This document shows positions 34,945-43,579 of a DNA stretch of 64,000 bases, in pieces. The notes beneath the pieces were generated by a model, which saw only the letters and a program-made list of their open reading frames with translations, searched no databases and had not been told where the DNA came from. Positions within the stretch are counted from its first letter, which is position 1. Each line of letters opens with the position of its first letter. The stretch lies in contig NZ_QMIK01000001.1 of the NCBI RefSeq assembly GCF_003316845.1, positions 1,116,001-1,180,000 on the forward strand. Direction: 5' to 3'. Made by a program: the position numbers and the translations under genes. The DNA comes from Cognataquiflexum aquatile. Lineage in GTDB: Bacteria; Bacteroidota; Bacteroidia; Cytophagales; Cyclobacteriaceae.

Positions 34945-35922
34945 ATGAATTTGGGACTTAACCCTAACGAAATGATGCACTTCACCAAATTTGACGACAA
35001 AGCCACCGCAGAAAAATTGATCCAAAAGGCCCTTCATTACAAAACCAATCCTTGGATCGATCAGGCCAAAGGTCAAAGAAAACGAATCGGTTGCATTTTT
35101 TTAAACCCATCTCTCAGAACCAGAGCGAGTACGCAGATCGCGGCACAGCAATTGGGAATGGAGGCCATCGTGATGAACATGGACAAAGAAGGTTGGGCGT
35201 TAGAAATGAGAGAAGGTGCCACTATGAACAAAGGAACTGTGGAGCACATCAGGGATGCTGCCGGCGTATTGGGATCCTACTTTGATATTCTTGCGATTAG
35301 GGCTTTTCCTTCCCTGACCAACAAGCAGGAGGATTTGGAAGACTTTGTCTTTAACCAATTTATCAAATATTCGGGCATTCCTGTAATCAGCTTAGAATCC
35401 GCTATCAGGCATCCATTGCAGAGTCTGGCGGATATGGTGACCATTCATGAAAACCGGAATCAGGAAAAAAAACCAAAGGTTGTCCTTACATGGGCACCAC
35501 ATATCAAAGCCATACCACATGCTGTCGCCAATTCATTTGCAGAATGGGCCATAGGATGCGGGCATGACCTGACCATTACCCACCCACTGGGCTATGACTT
35601 GGACGAAAAGTTTACGGAAGGTGCCAAAATAGTCTTGAATCAAAAAGAAGCTCTGGAAGGCGCAGATTTTGTGTATGTCAAAAATTGGTCAGGCTTCAAT
35701 GACTATGGGAAAATCCTAAGTACCGACAGTTCTTGGATGCTGACTGAGAAGCACCTCAAACATGCCAAAAACGCCAAAGTCATGCATTGTCTTCCTGTAA
35801 GGAGAAACCTTGAATTGTCTGATGAAATACTGGACGGACCAAGAAGCCTCGTCATGCAGCAGGCCCACAACAGAATTTTCGCGGCACAATCTGTCATCAG
35901 CCATATTTTGGATCAAAAGTGA
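34945..35922 (+). CDS. argF': N-succinylornithine (or N-acetylornithine) carbamoyltransferase
   Basis: A 325-residue transcarbamylase of the N-acylornithine branch. NPSLRTR (54-60) binds carbamoyl phosphate, RHPLQSLAD near 160 and HCLPVRRN near 275 are the other signature segments. The loop GATMNKGTVEH aligns without gaps with the Bacteroides fragilis loop that contains P90. In published work on the Xanthomonas enzyme, E92 at this position gives acetylornithine use, while P, S, V or A give succinylornithine use. Here the residue is V99, so N-succinylornithine is the predicted substrate. Confidence 0.93.
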   Translation: MNLGLNPNEMMHFTKFDDKATAEKLIQKALHYKTNPWIDQAKGQRKRIGCIFLNPSLRTRASTQIAAQQLGMEAIVMNMDKEGWALEMREGATMNKGTVEHIRDAAGVLGSYFDILAIRAFPSLTNKQEDLEDFVFNQFIKYSGIPVISLESAIRHPLQSLADMVTIHENRNQEKKPKVVLTWAPHIKAIPHAVANSFAEWAIGCGHDLTITHPLGYDLDEKFTEGAKIVLNQKEALEGADFVYVKNWSGFNDYGKILSTDSSWMLTEKHLKHAKNAKVMHCLPVRRNLELSDEILDGPRSLVMQQAHNRIFAAQSVISHILDQK

Positions 35923-35973
35923 TTTTGACCCTTCCTTTTGCGGGAAATTCCTAAATTCCAAACCTATTGAACC

Positions 35974-36774
35974 ATGAATATCAGCGTCATCAAAATCGGA
36001 GGAAATGTCATTGACTTCCCGGCAAAACTGGAAGAATTCCTTTTCCTTTTTTCAAGGTTTCCGGGAAAGAAAATACTTGTACATGGAGGAGGTATCATGG
36101 CAACCAAGTTTGGGGAAAGCATGGGTGTCATGCCTGAAATGGTCGATGGAAGACGCATCACTGACAAAGAGACCTTGGATATCGTGACCATGGTATATGC
36201 AGGTCTTATCAACAAACAGATTGTCTCCAAACTCCAAGGACTGAAACAAAACGCACTAGGGATGACAGGGGCTGACGGCAACCTGATCAGATCAGATAAA
36301 AGACCAGTCAAAACGATCGATTACGGATTTGTAGGGGATATCAAGGAAGTCAATGTAGACTTGATCCAAATGCTCCTTGAAAAAGATATCATTCCGGTGG
36401 TTTGTGCCATTACCCATGACAAGAAAGGTCAATTGCTCAATACCAACGCTGACAGCATAGCTTCAGAACTCGCCACTAACCTGTCCAAAAACCATAAAGT
36501 CAACCTCTATTATTGCTTCAATAAATCAGGTGTCTTGATCGATGAACAAAATGACAACTCGATCATCCCTATGATCAATGAGGAAATCTACGCTGAGCTC
36601 AAAAAGGAAAATGTGATCCACTCCGGCATGATCCCAAAATTGGACAATGCCTTCGCCGCCTTGAACAAGGGAGTCAACTTTGTTTGGATCGGAAAAGCAG
36701 AAAACCTGCTTTTGGCTTCAAAAGGAAAACTATCCGGCACCACCATTGAAAAACATCGGTACGACTTATACTGA
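35974..36774 (+). CDS. argB: N-acylglutamate kinase
   Basis: A 266-residue amino-acid kinase that phosphorylates N-acylglutamate. KIGGNVID at residues 7-14 and VHGGGIMATKFGE near 41-53 are the phosphate and substrate-binding glycine loops; TNADSIASELA near 164 and HSGMIPKLDNAFAAL near 213 are conserved ArgB segments. It lacks an N-terminal helix that allows hexamer formation and arginine feedback in some families, so feedback control is less likely. Fifty-one bases separate it from argF'. Confidence 0.95.
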   Translation: MNISVIKIGGNVIDFPAKLEEFLFLFSRFPGKKILVHGGGIMATKFGESMGVMPEMVDGRRITDKETLDIVTMVYAGLINKQIVSKLQGLKQNALGMTGADGNLIRSDKRPVKTIDYGFVGDIKEVNVDLIQMLLEKDIIPVVCAITHDKKGQLLNTNADSIASELATNLSKNHKVNLYYCFNKSGVLIDEQNDNSIIPMINEEIYAELKKENVIHSGMIPKLDNAFAALNKGVNFVWIGKAENLLLASKGKLSGTTIEKHRYDLY

Positions 36775-36803
36775 CCCTTGGTCAAGTGAATTTTAAATTC
36801 GAA

Positions 36804-37886
36804 ATGAATTACTCCGATCCACTGTTTCAATCCCTTTATGAGGAAACCACCGCTTTGTTGGCTTCATTGATAGAGACACCTTCTATGAGTAAGGAGGAGG
36901 AAAAAACCGGAGACCTTATTGCCGCTTTTTTTGAAAAGAAAAACATCAAAACACATAGAAAAGGAAATAACATTTGGGCTTATAACAGGCATTTTGATTC
37001 TAAAAAGCCCAGCATCCTTCTCAATTCCCATCACGATACTGTCAAGCCAAACGCAGGTTATACCAAAAATCCTTTCAAAGCAATCTTAGAAGATGGCCGG
37101 ATTTACGGATTGGGAAGTAATGATGCAGGCGGATGTTTGGTAAGTTTGATTGGGGCTTTTTGTTATTTCTATGAAAAAGAAATTCCCTATAACCTAATCT
37201 TGGCGGCCACAGCTGAAGAAGAAATATCAGGAAAAAACGGTATAGAAAGTATATTGAACGAACTTTCGGAATTGGAACTCGCCATCGTCGGAGAACCGAC
37301 TTTGATGCAAATGGCGGTGGCAGAAAAAGGACTGCTCGTCATTGACGCTATTGTAAAAGGAAAAGCAGGGCACGCAGCAAGGGAAGAAGGAGAAAATGCG
37401 ATTTACAAAGCCTTGGATGATTTGAATAAAATCCGGGATTACCAATTCGAAAAAATCTCTCCCTATTTGGGGAATACCAAGGTGACCGCCACCATCATTC
37501 AGGCAGGTTCTCAACACAATGTCATTCCGGATGTCTGTACCTACACCCTCGACGTACGGGTCACGGATAGTTATACTTTGGAGGAGGTATTTGCTGAACT
37601 GAAAAATATTCTTCAGGCAGAATTGACCCCGCGATCACTTAGGCTGAATTCCTCAAAAGTACCTGAAGGACATAAAATCCTTGAAGTCGCAAAAACTTTG
37701 GGTTTGGAAACCTACGGCAGTCCTACACTTTCTGATCAAGCACTGATTCCCTATCCCTCAGTCAAAATCGGACCCGGCGACTCTGCCCGTTCCCATACTG
37801 CTGATGAATTTATTTACCTAAAAGAAATCCAAGAAGGGATCCAAGGATACATTGCTTTACTTGAAAAATACTTTCAATTACCCTAA
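36804..37886 (+). CDS. argE: M20 family N-acylornithine/N-acylcitrulline deacylase
   Basis: A 360-residue zinc peptidase-fold enzyme from ATG 36804 (MNYSDPLF); a GTG at 36786 is possible. LLNSHHDTVKPN provides the first metal histidine and the aspartate, GLGSNDAGGCL the bridging aspartate, AATAEEEISG the catalytic and metal glutamates. In the N-acylcitrulline pathway this enzyme removes the acyl group from N-acylcitrulline, not from N-acylornithine, which explains why it lies after argF'. The name argE is by position; DapE-like M20 enzymes look similar. Confidence 0.9.
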   Translation: MNYSDPLFQSLYEETTALLASLIETPSMSKEEEKTGDLIAAFFEKKNIKTHRKGNNIWAYNRHFDSKKPSILLNSHHDTVKPNAGYTKNPFKAILEDGRIYGLGSNDAGGCLVSLIGAFCYFYEKEIPYNLILAATAEEEISGKNGIESILNELSELELAIVGEPTLMQMAVAEKGLLVIDAIVKGKAGHAAREEGENAIYKALDDLNKIRDYQFEKISPYLGNTKVTATIIQAGSQHNVIPDVCTYTLDVRVTDSYTLEEVFAELKNILQAELTPRSLRLNSSKVPEGHKILEVAKTLGLETYGSPTLSDQALIPYPSVKIGPGDSARSHTADEFIYLKEIQEGIQGYIALLEKYFQLP

Positions 37887-38100
37887 AATTACTCGAGTAC
37901 TATTTCTACCTTATTTCAATTCTATTTCTACTGTAATTCAATAACCATAACCCAAATTACCATTCACCGAATAAGACAAGGTTTGAATATCCAATGAAGC
38001 AGCAGTGGACTATCGACTATGGACTGTGGACCAATTATCTTCGACCGGACTCATATTTCAATAACCAATAACTCAATAACCATTAACTCAATATCCAACC
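37887..38100. other. Spacer between argE and argH with micro-repeats
   Basis: Contains ATTACTCGAGTA at 37889-37900 (a short palindrome), two TTATTTCAATTCTATTTCTA-like words, a GTGGACTATCGACTATGGAC word at 38005-38024 shared with 24289-24315, and AATAACCAATAACTCAATAA-type words up to argH. No gene. Confidence 0.5.
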
Positions 38101-39438
38101 ATGAAACTCTGGCAAAAAAATACAGGATCAAAAATTGAAGTTGAAAAATTTACCATCGGCAGAGATCCTGAATTTGATGCAATCTTGGCCCCATTTGATG
38201 TTTTGGGATCGATGGCACATGCCATCATGTTGGAAAAAATCGGTCTTTTGGATGCTGATGACCTGATCTTGCTAAAAACAGGTCTGAAAGAAATTTACTT
38301 GGAAATAGAAAAAGGCCAATTCAAAATCGAGAAAGGCGTGGAGGATGTCCACTCACAAGTGGAATTTCTTTTGACTCACCGGTATGGTGATGTGGGGAAA
38401 AAACTACACAGCGGCCGTTCCAGAAATGATCAGGTCTTGGTAGACCTGAAGCTGTATTACAGGGCCGCGATCAGAGAAATCGTCGAAGCCACTGAAGAAC
38501 TTTTTGGCTTATTGATCCATCTATCTGAAAAACACAAGAATGACCTGATGCCGGGGTATACACATACCCAATTAGCGATGCCATCTTCCTTCGGGCTTTG
38601 GTTTGGTTCTTTTGCCGAAGGCCTCACAGAAGACTTGGATTTGTTGCAGGCAGCATACAAACTTTCTAATAAAAATCCTCTTGGCTCGGCTGCCGGCTAT
38701 GGTTCTTCATTTCCCTTGGACAGGACATTGACGACCAAATTACTGGGTTTCGAAGACCTTCACCACAATGTCATCAATGCACAGAACAGCCGTGGAAAAA
38801 CAGAAAAAACAATTGCTTTTGCCATTGCCGGCATATCCGGAACATTGAACAAACTGGCAGCGGATGTCTGTATTTTTATGAACCAGCACTTTGGGTTCAT
38901 CTCATTTCCTGATGACCTGACTACCGGAAGCAGCATCATGCCACATAAAAAGAATCCGGATGTATTTGAATTGATCCGGGCCAAAACCAACCAACTTCAG
39001 GGAATCCCAAACACCATCACTTTGATGCTGACCAATACGACGACGGGCTATCACCGGGATCTCCAATTGTTGAAGGAAGCAATATTCCCAGGAATTGAAA
39101 CCTTATTGGATTGTATCAGAATGACCACTTTTATGCTCAATGAAATCAAAGTAAAAGAAAACATCCTCGCGGATCCATTTTTCAAGCATGCCTTCAGCGT
39201 GGAAGTAGTCAACGATTTGGTTTTGAATGGAATGCCTTTCCGGGATGCTTACAAAAAAGTCGGATTGGACATTGAAAAAGGAGATTTTCATCCGGACCAA
39301 AACAAAGTAGCCCATACCCATGAAGGAAGTATCGGGAACCTATGTACTGCCGAAATCAAAACAAAAATGGAAAAGTCAATCAGTAAATTTGATTTTGAAA
39401 AAGTAGACAATGCTCTAATTCAGCTTTTGTCGATATAA
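38101..39438 (+). CDS. argH: Argininosuccinate lyase
   Basis: A 445-residue fumarase/aspartase-superfamily lyase, releasing arginine and fumarate. EDVHSQVEFLL, HSGRSRNDQVLVDLKLY and GYTHTQLAMP are ArgH segments, and GSSIMPHKKNPDVFE near residue 280 is the superfamily signature with the catalytic serine. It is separated from argE by 214 bases of repeat-rich sequence, so it may have its own promoter. It ends 13 bases from the convergent YceI-like gene. Confidence 0.97.
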   Translation: MKLWQKNTGSKIEVEKFTIGRDPEFDAILAPFDVLGSMAHAIMLEKIGLLDADDLILLKTGLKEIYLEIEKGQFKIEKGVEDVHSQVEFLLTHRYGDVGKKLHSGRSRNDQVLVDLKLYYRAAIREIVEATEELFGLLIHLSEKHKNDLMPGYTHTQLAMPSSFGLWFGSFAEGLTEDLDLLQAAYKLSNKNPLGSAAGYGSSFPLDRTLTTKLLGFEDLHHNVINAQNSRGKTEKTIAFAIAGISGTLNKLAADVCIFMNQHFGFISFPDDLTTGSSIMPHKKNPDVFELIRAKTNQLQGIPNTITLMLTNTTTGYHRDLQLLKEAIFPGIETLLDCIRMTTFMLNEIKVKENILADPFFKHAFSVEVVNDLVLNGMPFRDAYKKVGLDIEKGDFHPDQNKVAHTHEGSIGNLCTAEIKTKMEKSISKFDFEKVDNALIQLLSI

Positions 39439-39451
39439 ATTAGGCAGAAAT

Positions 39452-39985
39452 CTAAAGAACTGAGTAAGCCAAAACTATTTCAAGGTCAAGGTTTTCATCA
39501 ACTTTGACCATTCCACCCATCTTGCTAGGCGGGGATAATCCCAATTGGGAAAATTGGATATCGACATTTGCTTTGACACCTTCTTTGACCCTTACCAATT
39601 CAAGGTCTCTAAATGTAAGCTGCTTGCCTGCCAAAGTCACAAACATGTTGCAATAAAATTTCCCGCTTTTCCTTACCCAATTGGTGACCCTGACTTTGGC
39701 GGTCGGGTATTCTTTTGCTTTGATGGTCTTGCGAAAATCCTTGTTAAGTATAAAATTTCCGCAACCGAAATTTTCCACGATTACATTAAGGTCAAGGTCA
39801 GGCATTCCATTTTGGGGATGCATTATTAATGATTGGTTCAATCCTTTTTCTACATACCGGCAATTAAATCCGCCCAAAGAAGTTTTTCCTTTAACAGAAA
39901 TCCTCTTCTCCTTTATCACATAAGTTTCGGAAACCTCAGAAGCAACAAATAGATTAAAAAGCAAAAAGAAAAACGTCACATTCAT
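39452..39985 (-). CDS. Secreted YceI-like domain protein (short type)
   Basis: A 177-residue protein from the ATG at 39985 (MNVTFFFLLFNLFVASE), which gives a clean signal peptide; the frame extends upstream but without such a start. The mature part (KEKRISVKGKTSLGGFNCRY, NFGCGNFILNKDFRKTI, YPTAKVRVTNW, and a C-terminal SPPSKMGGMVKVDENLDLEI) is built like a diverged YceI lipocalin-like barrel. It aligns with 40960-41484: SIGGFxC, SCGNFLLNRDFR, APKKMGGMIKVEE. YceI proteins bind isoprenoid or other lipids in the periplasm; the ligand here is unknown. Confidence 0.75.
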   Translation of the reverse strand: MNVTFFFLLFNLFVASEVSETYVIKEKRISVKGKTSLGGFNCRYVEKGLNQSLIMHPQNGMPDLDLNVIVENFGCGNFILNKDFRKTIKAKEYPTAKVRVTNWVRKSGKFYCNMFVTLAGKQLTFRDLELVRVKEGVKANVDIQFSQLGLSPPSKMGGMVKVDENLDLEIVLAYSVL

Positions 39986-40235
39986 ACTTACCGGTTTTGG
40001 GAATCTAAATCTAATCCATTTCTGCCAATCTTTATAAATCTGTTCAGTCCATTCTTCCAATCATCCAATCGATGAATTTTTCATAAGCAAGAATTCCCTT
40101 CCCGTAGGTATCGGGAGTTATTTTTTTGGGATTTTTCAACATGGCATATTTTAATAAAATCCATTTGTACTAAGAAATACAAACAACTCTCAAAACAAGG
40201 CCCATTGGAAGCGAAAAATGGCTTAAACAATGAAA

Positions 40236-40811
40236 TCAATTGCTTGGCTGAAAACCGGTATTGAAAACAATGCGTGCGTCATCGTGGGTCTTAATCAGCC
40301 CCATGAAATTTGTGGGTGTAACAATATTGAAGTCGGAGAATTTAATGGGAATCTCACCCTGAAAATTAATCTGATTACCGCTTTGACTGACTTTGACCGG
40401 AAAACTAGTCTTTTTTGTAACCCCGGCAATCGTTAAGTCCCCATTTGCTTCCAAACTGCTGCCACTGCCTGTGACTTCCCGAAGGGTGAATTTTACAATT
40501 TGGTACTGACTTGTTTTCAAAGCTTCATAGGCGTGCTTATCCAATCCTTTGGTGCCGCTTTTCAAGCTTTCAGCAGGCATTTCTACTGTGAGACTTTGGA
40601 TTCCTTGTAATTGGTCTCTTTCCATGGTGAATTTTCCCTGACCTGAAGCCTTCGGGGATGTCATGGTCCAGACCCTGATAGTGGACTTTCCGATGATTTT
40701 TAGTTCGCTTGAAGTCAAGGTGTAATCTGTCTGGCCTTGGGCAGGATATATAAATGATGCCATCCAAATAATGACTATTGGAAAAAGCACCAAAGGTTTG
40801 ATTTTTTTCAT
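40236..40811 (-). CDS. Secreted YceI family protein
   Basis: A 191-residue protein from ATG 40811 (MKKIKPLVLFPIVIIWMAS); signal peptide ends near QGQ. The YceI domain begins DYTLTSSELKIIGKSTIRVW and holds ESLKSGTKGLDKHAYEALK, KFTLREVTGSG and DLTIAGVTKKTSFPVKV. It is a close paralog of 42805-43380, but the S-x-H-x-W segment at the domain start, conserved there as SLHDW, reads TIRVW here, so ligand binding may differ. It has 148 bases to the gene upstream. Confidence 0.88.
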   Translation of the reverse strand: MKKIKPLVLFPIVIIWMASFIYPAQGQTDYTLTSSELKIIGKSTIRVWTMTSPKASGQGKFTMERDQLQGIQSLTVEMPAESLKSGTKGLDKHAYEALKTSQYQIVKFTLREVTGSGSSLEANGDLTIAGVTKKTSFPVKVSQSGNQINFQGEIPIKFSDFNIVTPTNFMGLIKTHDDARIVFNTGFQPSN

Positions 40812-40959
40812 AATTGATGTGGAATATTGAAAGCCGAAATCTAAATAACCCAAATGAGGAGATTTTACTTTCAGCTTTCTCTTGAGAAAATTGATGAAGG
40901 AAAACCTCTTTTTACTACCAATAATTCAAATCAAAAAGCGAGTAAAGAGGTGGGATAAA

Positions 40960-41484
40960 TCAAAAACCCAAGGTAAAATCCAAGGTAAGCTTCTCTTCTA
41001 CTTTAATCATTCCACCCATTTTTTTGGGTGCTTCCAAATCCAGGTCATCAAAACTCAGCACCAGATTGGCATGGAGTCCTTCAGGTACCCTTTTCAAAAC
41101 CAGAGAAGGAAAATCAAGTCTTTTACCTACCAAAGTAACTGAAAGGTCGCAGGTATAATGTCCATAATTGGACTTGAGGTTTTGTACTTTGACCTTGGCA
41201 GAAGGATACTTATCTGATTTGACGGTATTTCTGAAATCTCTATTCAGTAAAAAATTACCACATGAAAAATCCTGAACCGGGATGTCAAAAACCATTTCTT
41301 TTGTTGGTCCCACAAAGTCAATAAATAACGTATCCTTCAAGCCTTCTTTTGAATAATCGCAACTGAATCCACCGATCGAGGTCTGACCACTTACCGTGAT
41401 CATTTTTTTGGTGACTATTACCTCTCTCTCTTTTTTTTCAGGATTCAGAAGAATCAAAATTAGGGCTAGAAGGATACGCATCAT
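40960..41484 (-). CDS. Secreted YceI-like domain protein (short type)
   Basis: A 174-residue protein with a short signal peptide (MMRILLALILILLNP). The rest, KKMITVSGQTSIGGFSCDY, FSCGNFLLNRDFRNTVKS, YPSAKVKVQN and LEAPKKMGGMIKVEEKLTLD, aligns with 39452-39985 throughout. Both have two cysteines in the first third (GFxC and SCGN) that could form a disulfide. It begins 12 bases after the porin gene, so it is almost certainly in one transcript with the porin and the YceI gene upstream. Lipid binding is inferred from fold resemblance. Confidence 0.75.
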   Translation of the reverse strand: MMRILLALILILLNPEKKEREVIVTKKMITVSGQTSIGGFSCDYSKEGLKDTLFIDFVGPTKEMVFDIPVQDFSCGNFLLNRDFRNTVKSDKYPSAKVKVQNLKSNYGHYTCDLSVTLVGKRLDFPSLVLKRVPEGLHANLVLSFDDLDLEAPKKMGGMIKVEEKLTLDFTLGF

Positions 41485-41496
41485 GCTGTTTTAGAA

Positions 41497-42792
41497 TTAG
41501 AATCCAATCACACCTTCGATCATCAGACCATTGAATTTACCGCCGTTTCTGATATCAGTGGCAGCGAAGTCATTGTAATTCTGTTGAACGTATTCCAATT
41601 TGGCAAGGACGTTTTTGGTTACAAACCAGCCACCACCGATCTGGATTCTGTCTAGGCTTACATCCAATCCTGAGCCTGCCAATTTACCGTTAACTTCGTT
41701 ATACCTTCCGGCTACGTAGAATTTTTCACTTCTTCCAAATCTGTAGACTAAGTCAAGACCTGTTTGTTTCCAAGTTCTGTCCACTGTTTCGTTGGCAGCC
41801 CTACCTGTTGATTGCTCGAAGTTACCAAAGAGTTCCAATCCGTGGAATTTGATGAAGGGGTTGATCACAAAGGCAGTGATGTTATTTGTTTGACCGGGGT
41901 TGATACGTCCTGAGGTGAAGTTAGCAGAAGTAGATGCCAAGGTGTTTTCCATAACCAAGTAGTATCTTGAACCTGCACGGTCACCACCCCACAAAGTGTT
42001 TCTTGCTGAACCTGAAGTGGTGTAGATAGAACCTGTCAATCTCACTCTCAAATCGTCAGAAAGTTGTTTGTCGTAACCCAATTTACCGATAAATGAAGGC
42101 TTTCTTGCGGCCGGATTGGTTACACCACCCTGGATTTCACCACCTGTGACAGCAGCCATTGCCAGGATACCGTTGGATTGGAAGAACAACTCACCACCAA
42201 CTTCCGTGGTAAAGGCATCCATGATGTAGTTTCCAACGAAGGCATTGTACATAGCATTACCGTTGTCAGTTCTTCTGAATTGGGCATCACCATAGTTGAT
42301 TTGCATGTGACCTACACGTAAAGTCAGGTATTTATCAAACCAGTCGGTATTACCCACGTTCAGGAAGGTCAGTTTGTCAACCTGCAAGTAGCCACCTTTT
42401 ACCCATGTTTCCGGGTGGTGTCTTGAAGACAGGTAAGCAATCAAGTTCAATCTCAAACCATCTGCCAAGGCCACGTCAATGTTAAGGTTGGCGGTGGCGA
42501 GGTTGGTTCCTGCACCAATATCAATTAATTGGTTCAAATTCACATTGTTTGCATTCAATACAGGGTTTGCAGTATTTGAATGGCTCAAATTTTGCCACTG
42601 TTGAGTGAAATGTCCACCTATACGGACTTTCATTCCTTCATAGTCTACAGTATCAGCTTTTCCGGTTTCGAAAATATTGATACCTCTTTGGTCATAAGGT
42701 CTCCAGAATTGTAAGTCTCTCTGTAGTCCTTGGGCAAGTGTGGATAAAGATAATCCCACAAAAGCGATCGCAGCAATAAAATACTTTTTCAT
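41497..42792 (-). CDS. Outer-membrane beta-barrel porin
   Basis: A 431-residue protein with signal peptide MKKYFIAAIAFVGLSLSTLAQ and a C-terminal aromatic residue after IEGVIGF, as in outer-membrane barrels. Alternating amphipathic strands cover the whole chain (LTLRVGHMQINYGDAQF, RVRLTGSIYTTSG, GLDLVYRFGRSEKFYVAGRY). The layout is that of phosphate-selective porin-like (OprP/O-type) proteins often seen in Bacteroidota. It lies 12 bases from each of the YceI-type genes before and after it, suggesting joint function in transport or handling of a hydrophobic or ionic ligand. Substrate unknown. Confidence 0.85.
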   Translation of the reverse strand: MKKYFIAAIAFVGLSLSTLAQGLQRDLQFWRPYDQRGINIFETGKADTVDYEGMKVRIGGHFTQQWQNLSHSNTANPVLNANNVNLNQLIDIGAGTNLATANLNIDVALADGLRLNLIAYLSSRHHPETWVKGGYLQVDKLTFLNVGNTDWFDKYLTLRVGHMQINYGDAQFRRTDNGNAMYNAFVGNYIMDAFTTEVGGELFFQSNGILAMAAVTGGEIQGGVTNPAARKPSFIGKLGYDKQLSDDLRVRLTGSIYTTSGSARNTLWGGDRAGSRYYLVMENTLASTSANFTSGRINPGQTNNITAFVINPFIKFHGLELFGNFEQSTGRAANETVDRTWKQTGLDLVYRFGRSEKFYVAGRYNEVNGKLAGSGLDVSLDRIQIGGGWFVTKNVLAKLEYVQQNYNDFAATDIRNGGKFNGLMIEGVIGF

Positions 42793-42804
42793 GATGTAAA
42801 GGTT

Positions 42805-43380
42805 TTAATTGATAGGTTGAAATGTTGTTTTAAATGAAATTTTTACTTCGTCTCTGGTTTTTACTGTTCCCATCAGAGCAGTTGGCGGGGTGATGGAAAA
42901 CGTTGTAAGTTTTGTATCAAAGCTTCCTTCAAAAGTGAATTTGTTTCCGCTTTGGGTCACCTTCAGCGGAAAAGATGCCGGCTTGGTCACGCCTGCGATT
43001 GTAAAATCGCCTTTTGCCTGAAAGCTGCTTCCGCTGCCTGTGATTTCTCTTAATGTGAACCTGATTTCTTTGTTCTTACCAGTGTCAAGCGCCTTGTAAG
43101 CATTGTTGTCCAAACCCTTCGTTCCGCTTTTGAGACTTTCTGCTTGGGCTGATACCGATGCACTTTTCACGCTTTTCAATTGGTTTCCCTCTACTACCAA
43201 AAGAGCTTCGCCTTTCGCAGTATTTGTGGTCATGGTCCAATCGTGAAGTGAGGAACCCCCGTCAATCTTTAAAGTGGGAGAAGGAGAAAGTGTGTACTTG
43301 GTTTGTGCCTGAAGTGCCGAAATTGCTGATACCAGGATAAAAATCATTATCGCTGATATCTTCTTCATTCTGTTTTTCAT
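42805..43380 (-). CDS. Secreted YceI family protein
   Basis: A 191-residue protein. It starts MKNRMKKISAIM; the second methionine at 43368 is equally possible. The signal peptide ends at LQAQ. The YceI domain has SPTLKIDGGSSLHDWTM, with the S-x-H-x-W feature of the family, ESLKSGTKGLDNNAYKAL, RFTLREITGSG and DFTIAGVTKPASFPLKV. It is the first gene of the set with the porin (12 bases) and a short-type YceI. The closest relative in the window is 40236-40811. Confidence 0.9.
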   Translation of the reverse strand: MKNRMKKISAIMIFILVSAISALQAQTKYTLSPSPTLKIDGGSSLHDWTMTTNTAKGEALLVVEGNQLKSVKSASVSAQAESLKSGTKGLDNNAYKALDTGKNKEIRFTLREITGSGSSFQAKGDFTIAGVTKPASFPLKVTQSGNKFTFEGSFDTKLTTFSITPPTALMGTVKTRDEVKISFKTTFQPIN

Positions 43381-43505
43381 AATCAGTTGTGTTTGTTTGA
43401 TGATGCTAAATTGAGGATATGCATCTCATTAAAACATGATCAAAATCATTTAATAGTATGATTTAAAGCACAACGATATTTTATGGATTAAGTCAAAATA
43501 AAAAA

Positions 43506-43541
43506 ACAGAACTTCCTCAAAAAACCAAGAGAAAATTCTGT
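43506..43541 (-). terminator. Intrinsic terminator downstream of 43580-45253
   Basis: On the minus strand ACAGAATTTTCTC and GAGGAAGTTCTGT form a 13-base stem (two G-U pairs) with a ten-base loop, followed by TTTTTTATTTT. It separates the upstream gene from the YceI-porin set. Confidence 0.75.
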
Positions 43542-43579
43542 CTAAGAAGAAAAAAGCGTAATAAAATAAATACTATAAT

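Noticed and set aside
37889-37900. ATTACTCGAGTA as a third copy of the GAGTAA palindrome
   Set aside because: It lacks the five-base spacer, the second palindrome and any -7 box, and is not followed by the leader motif.
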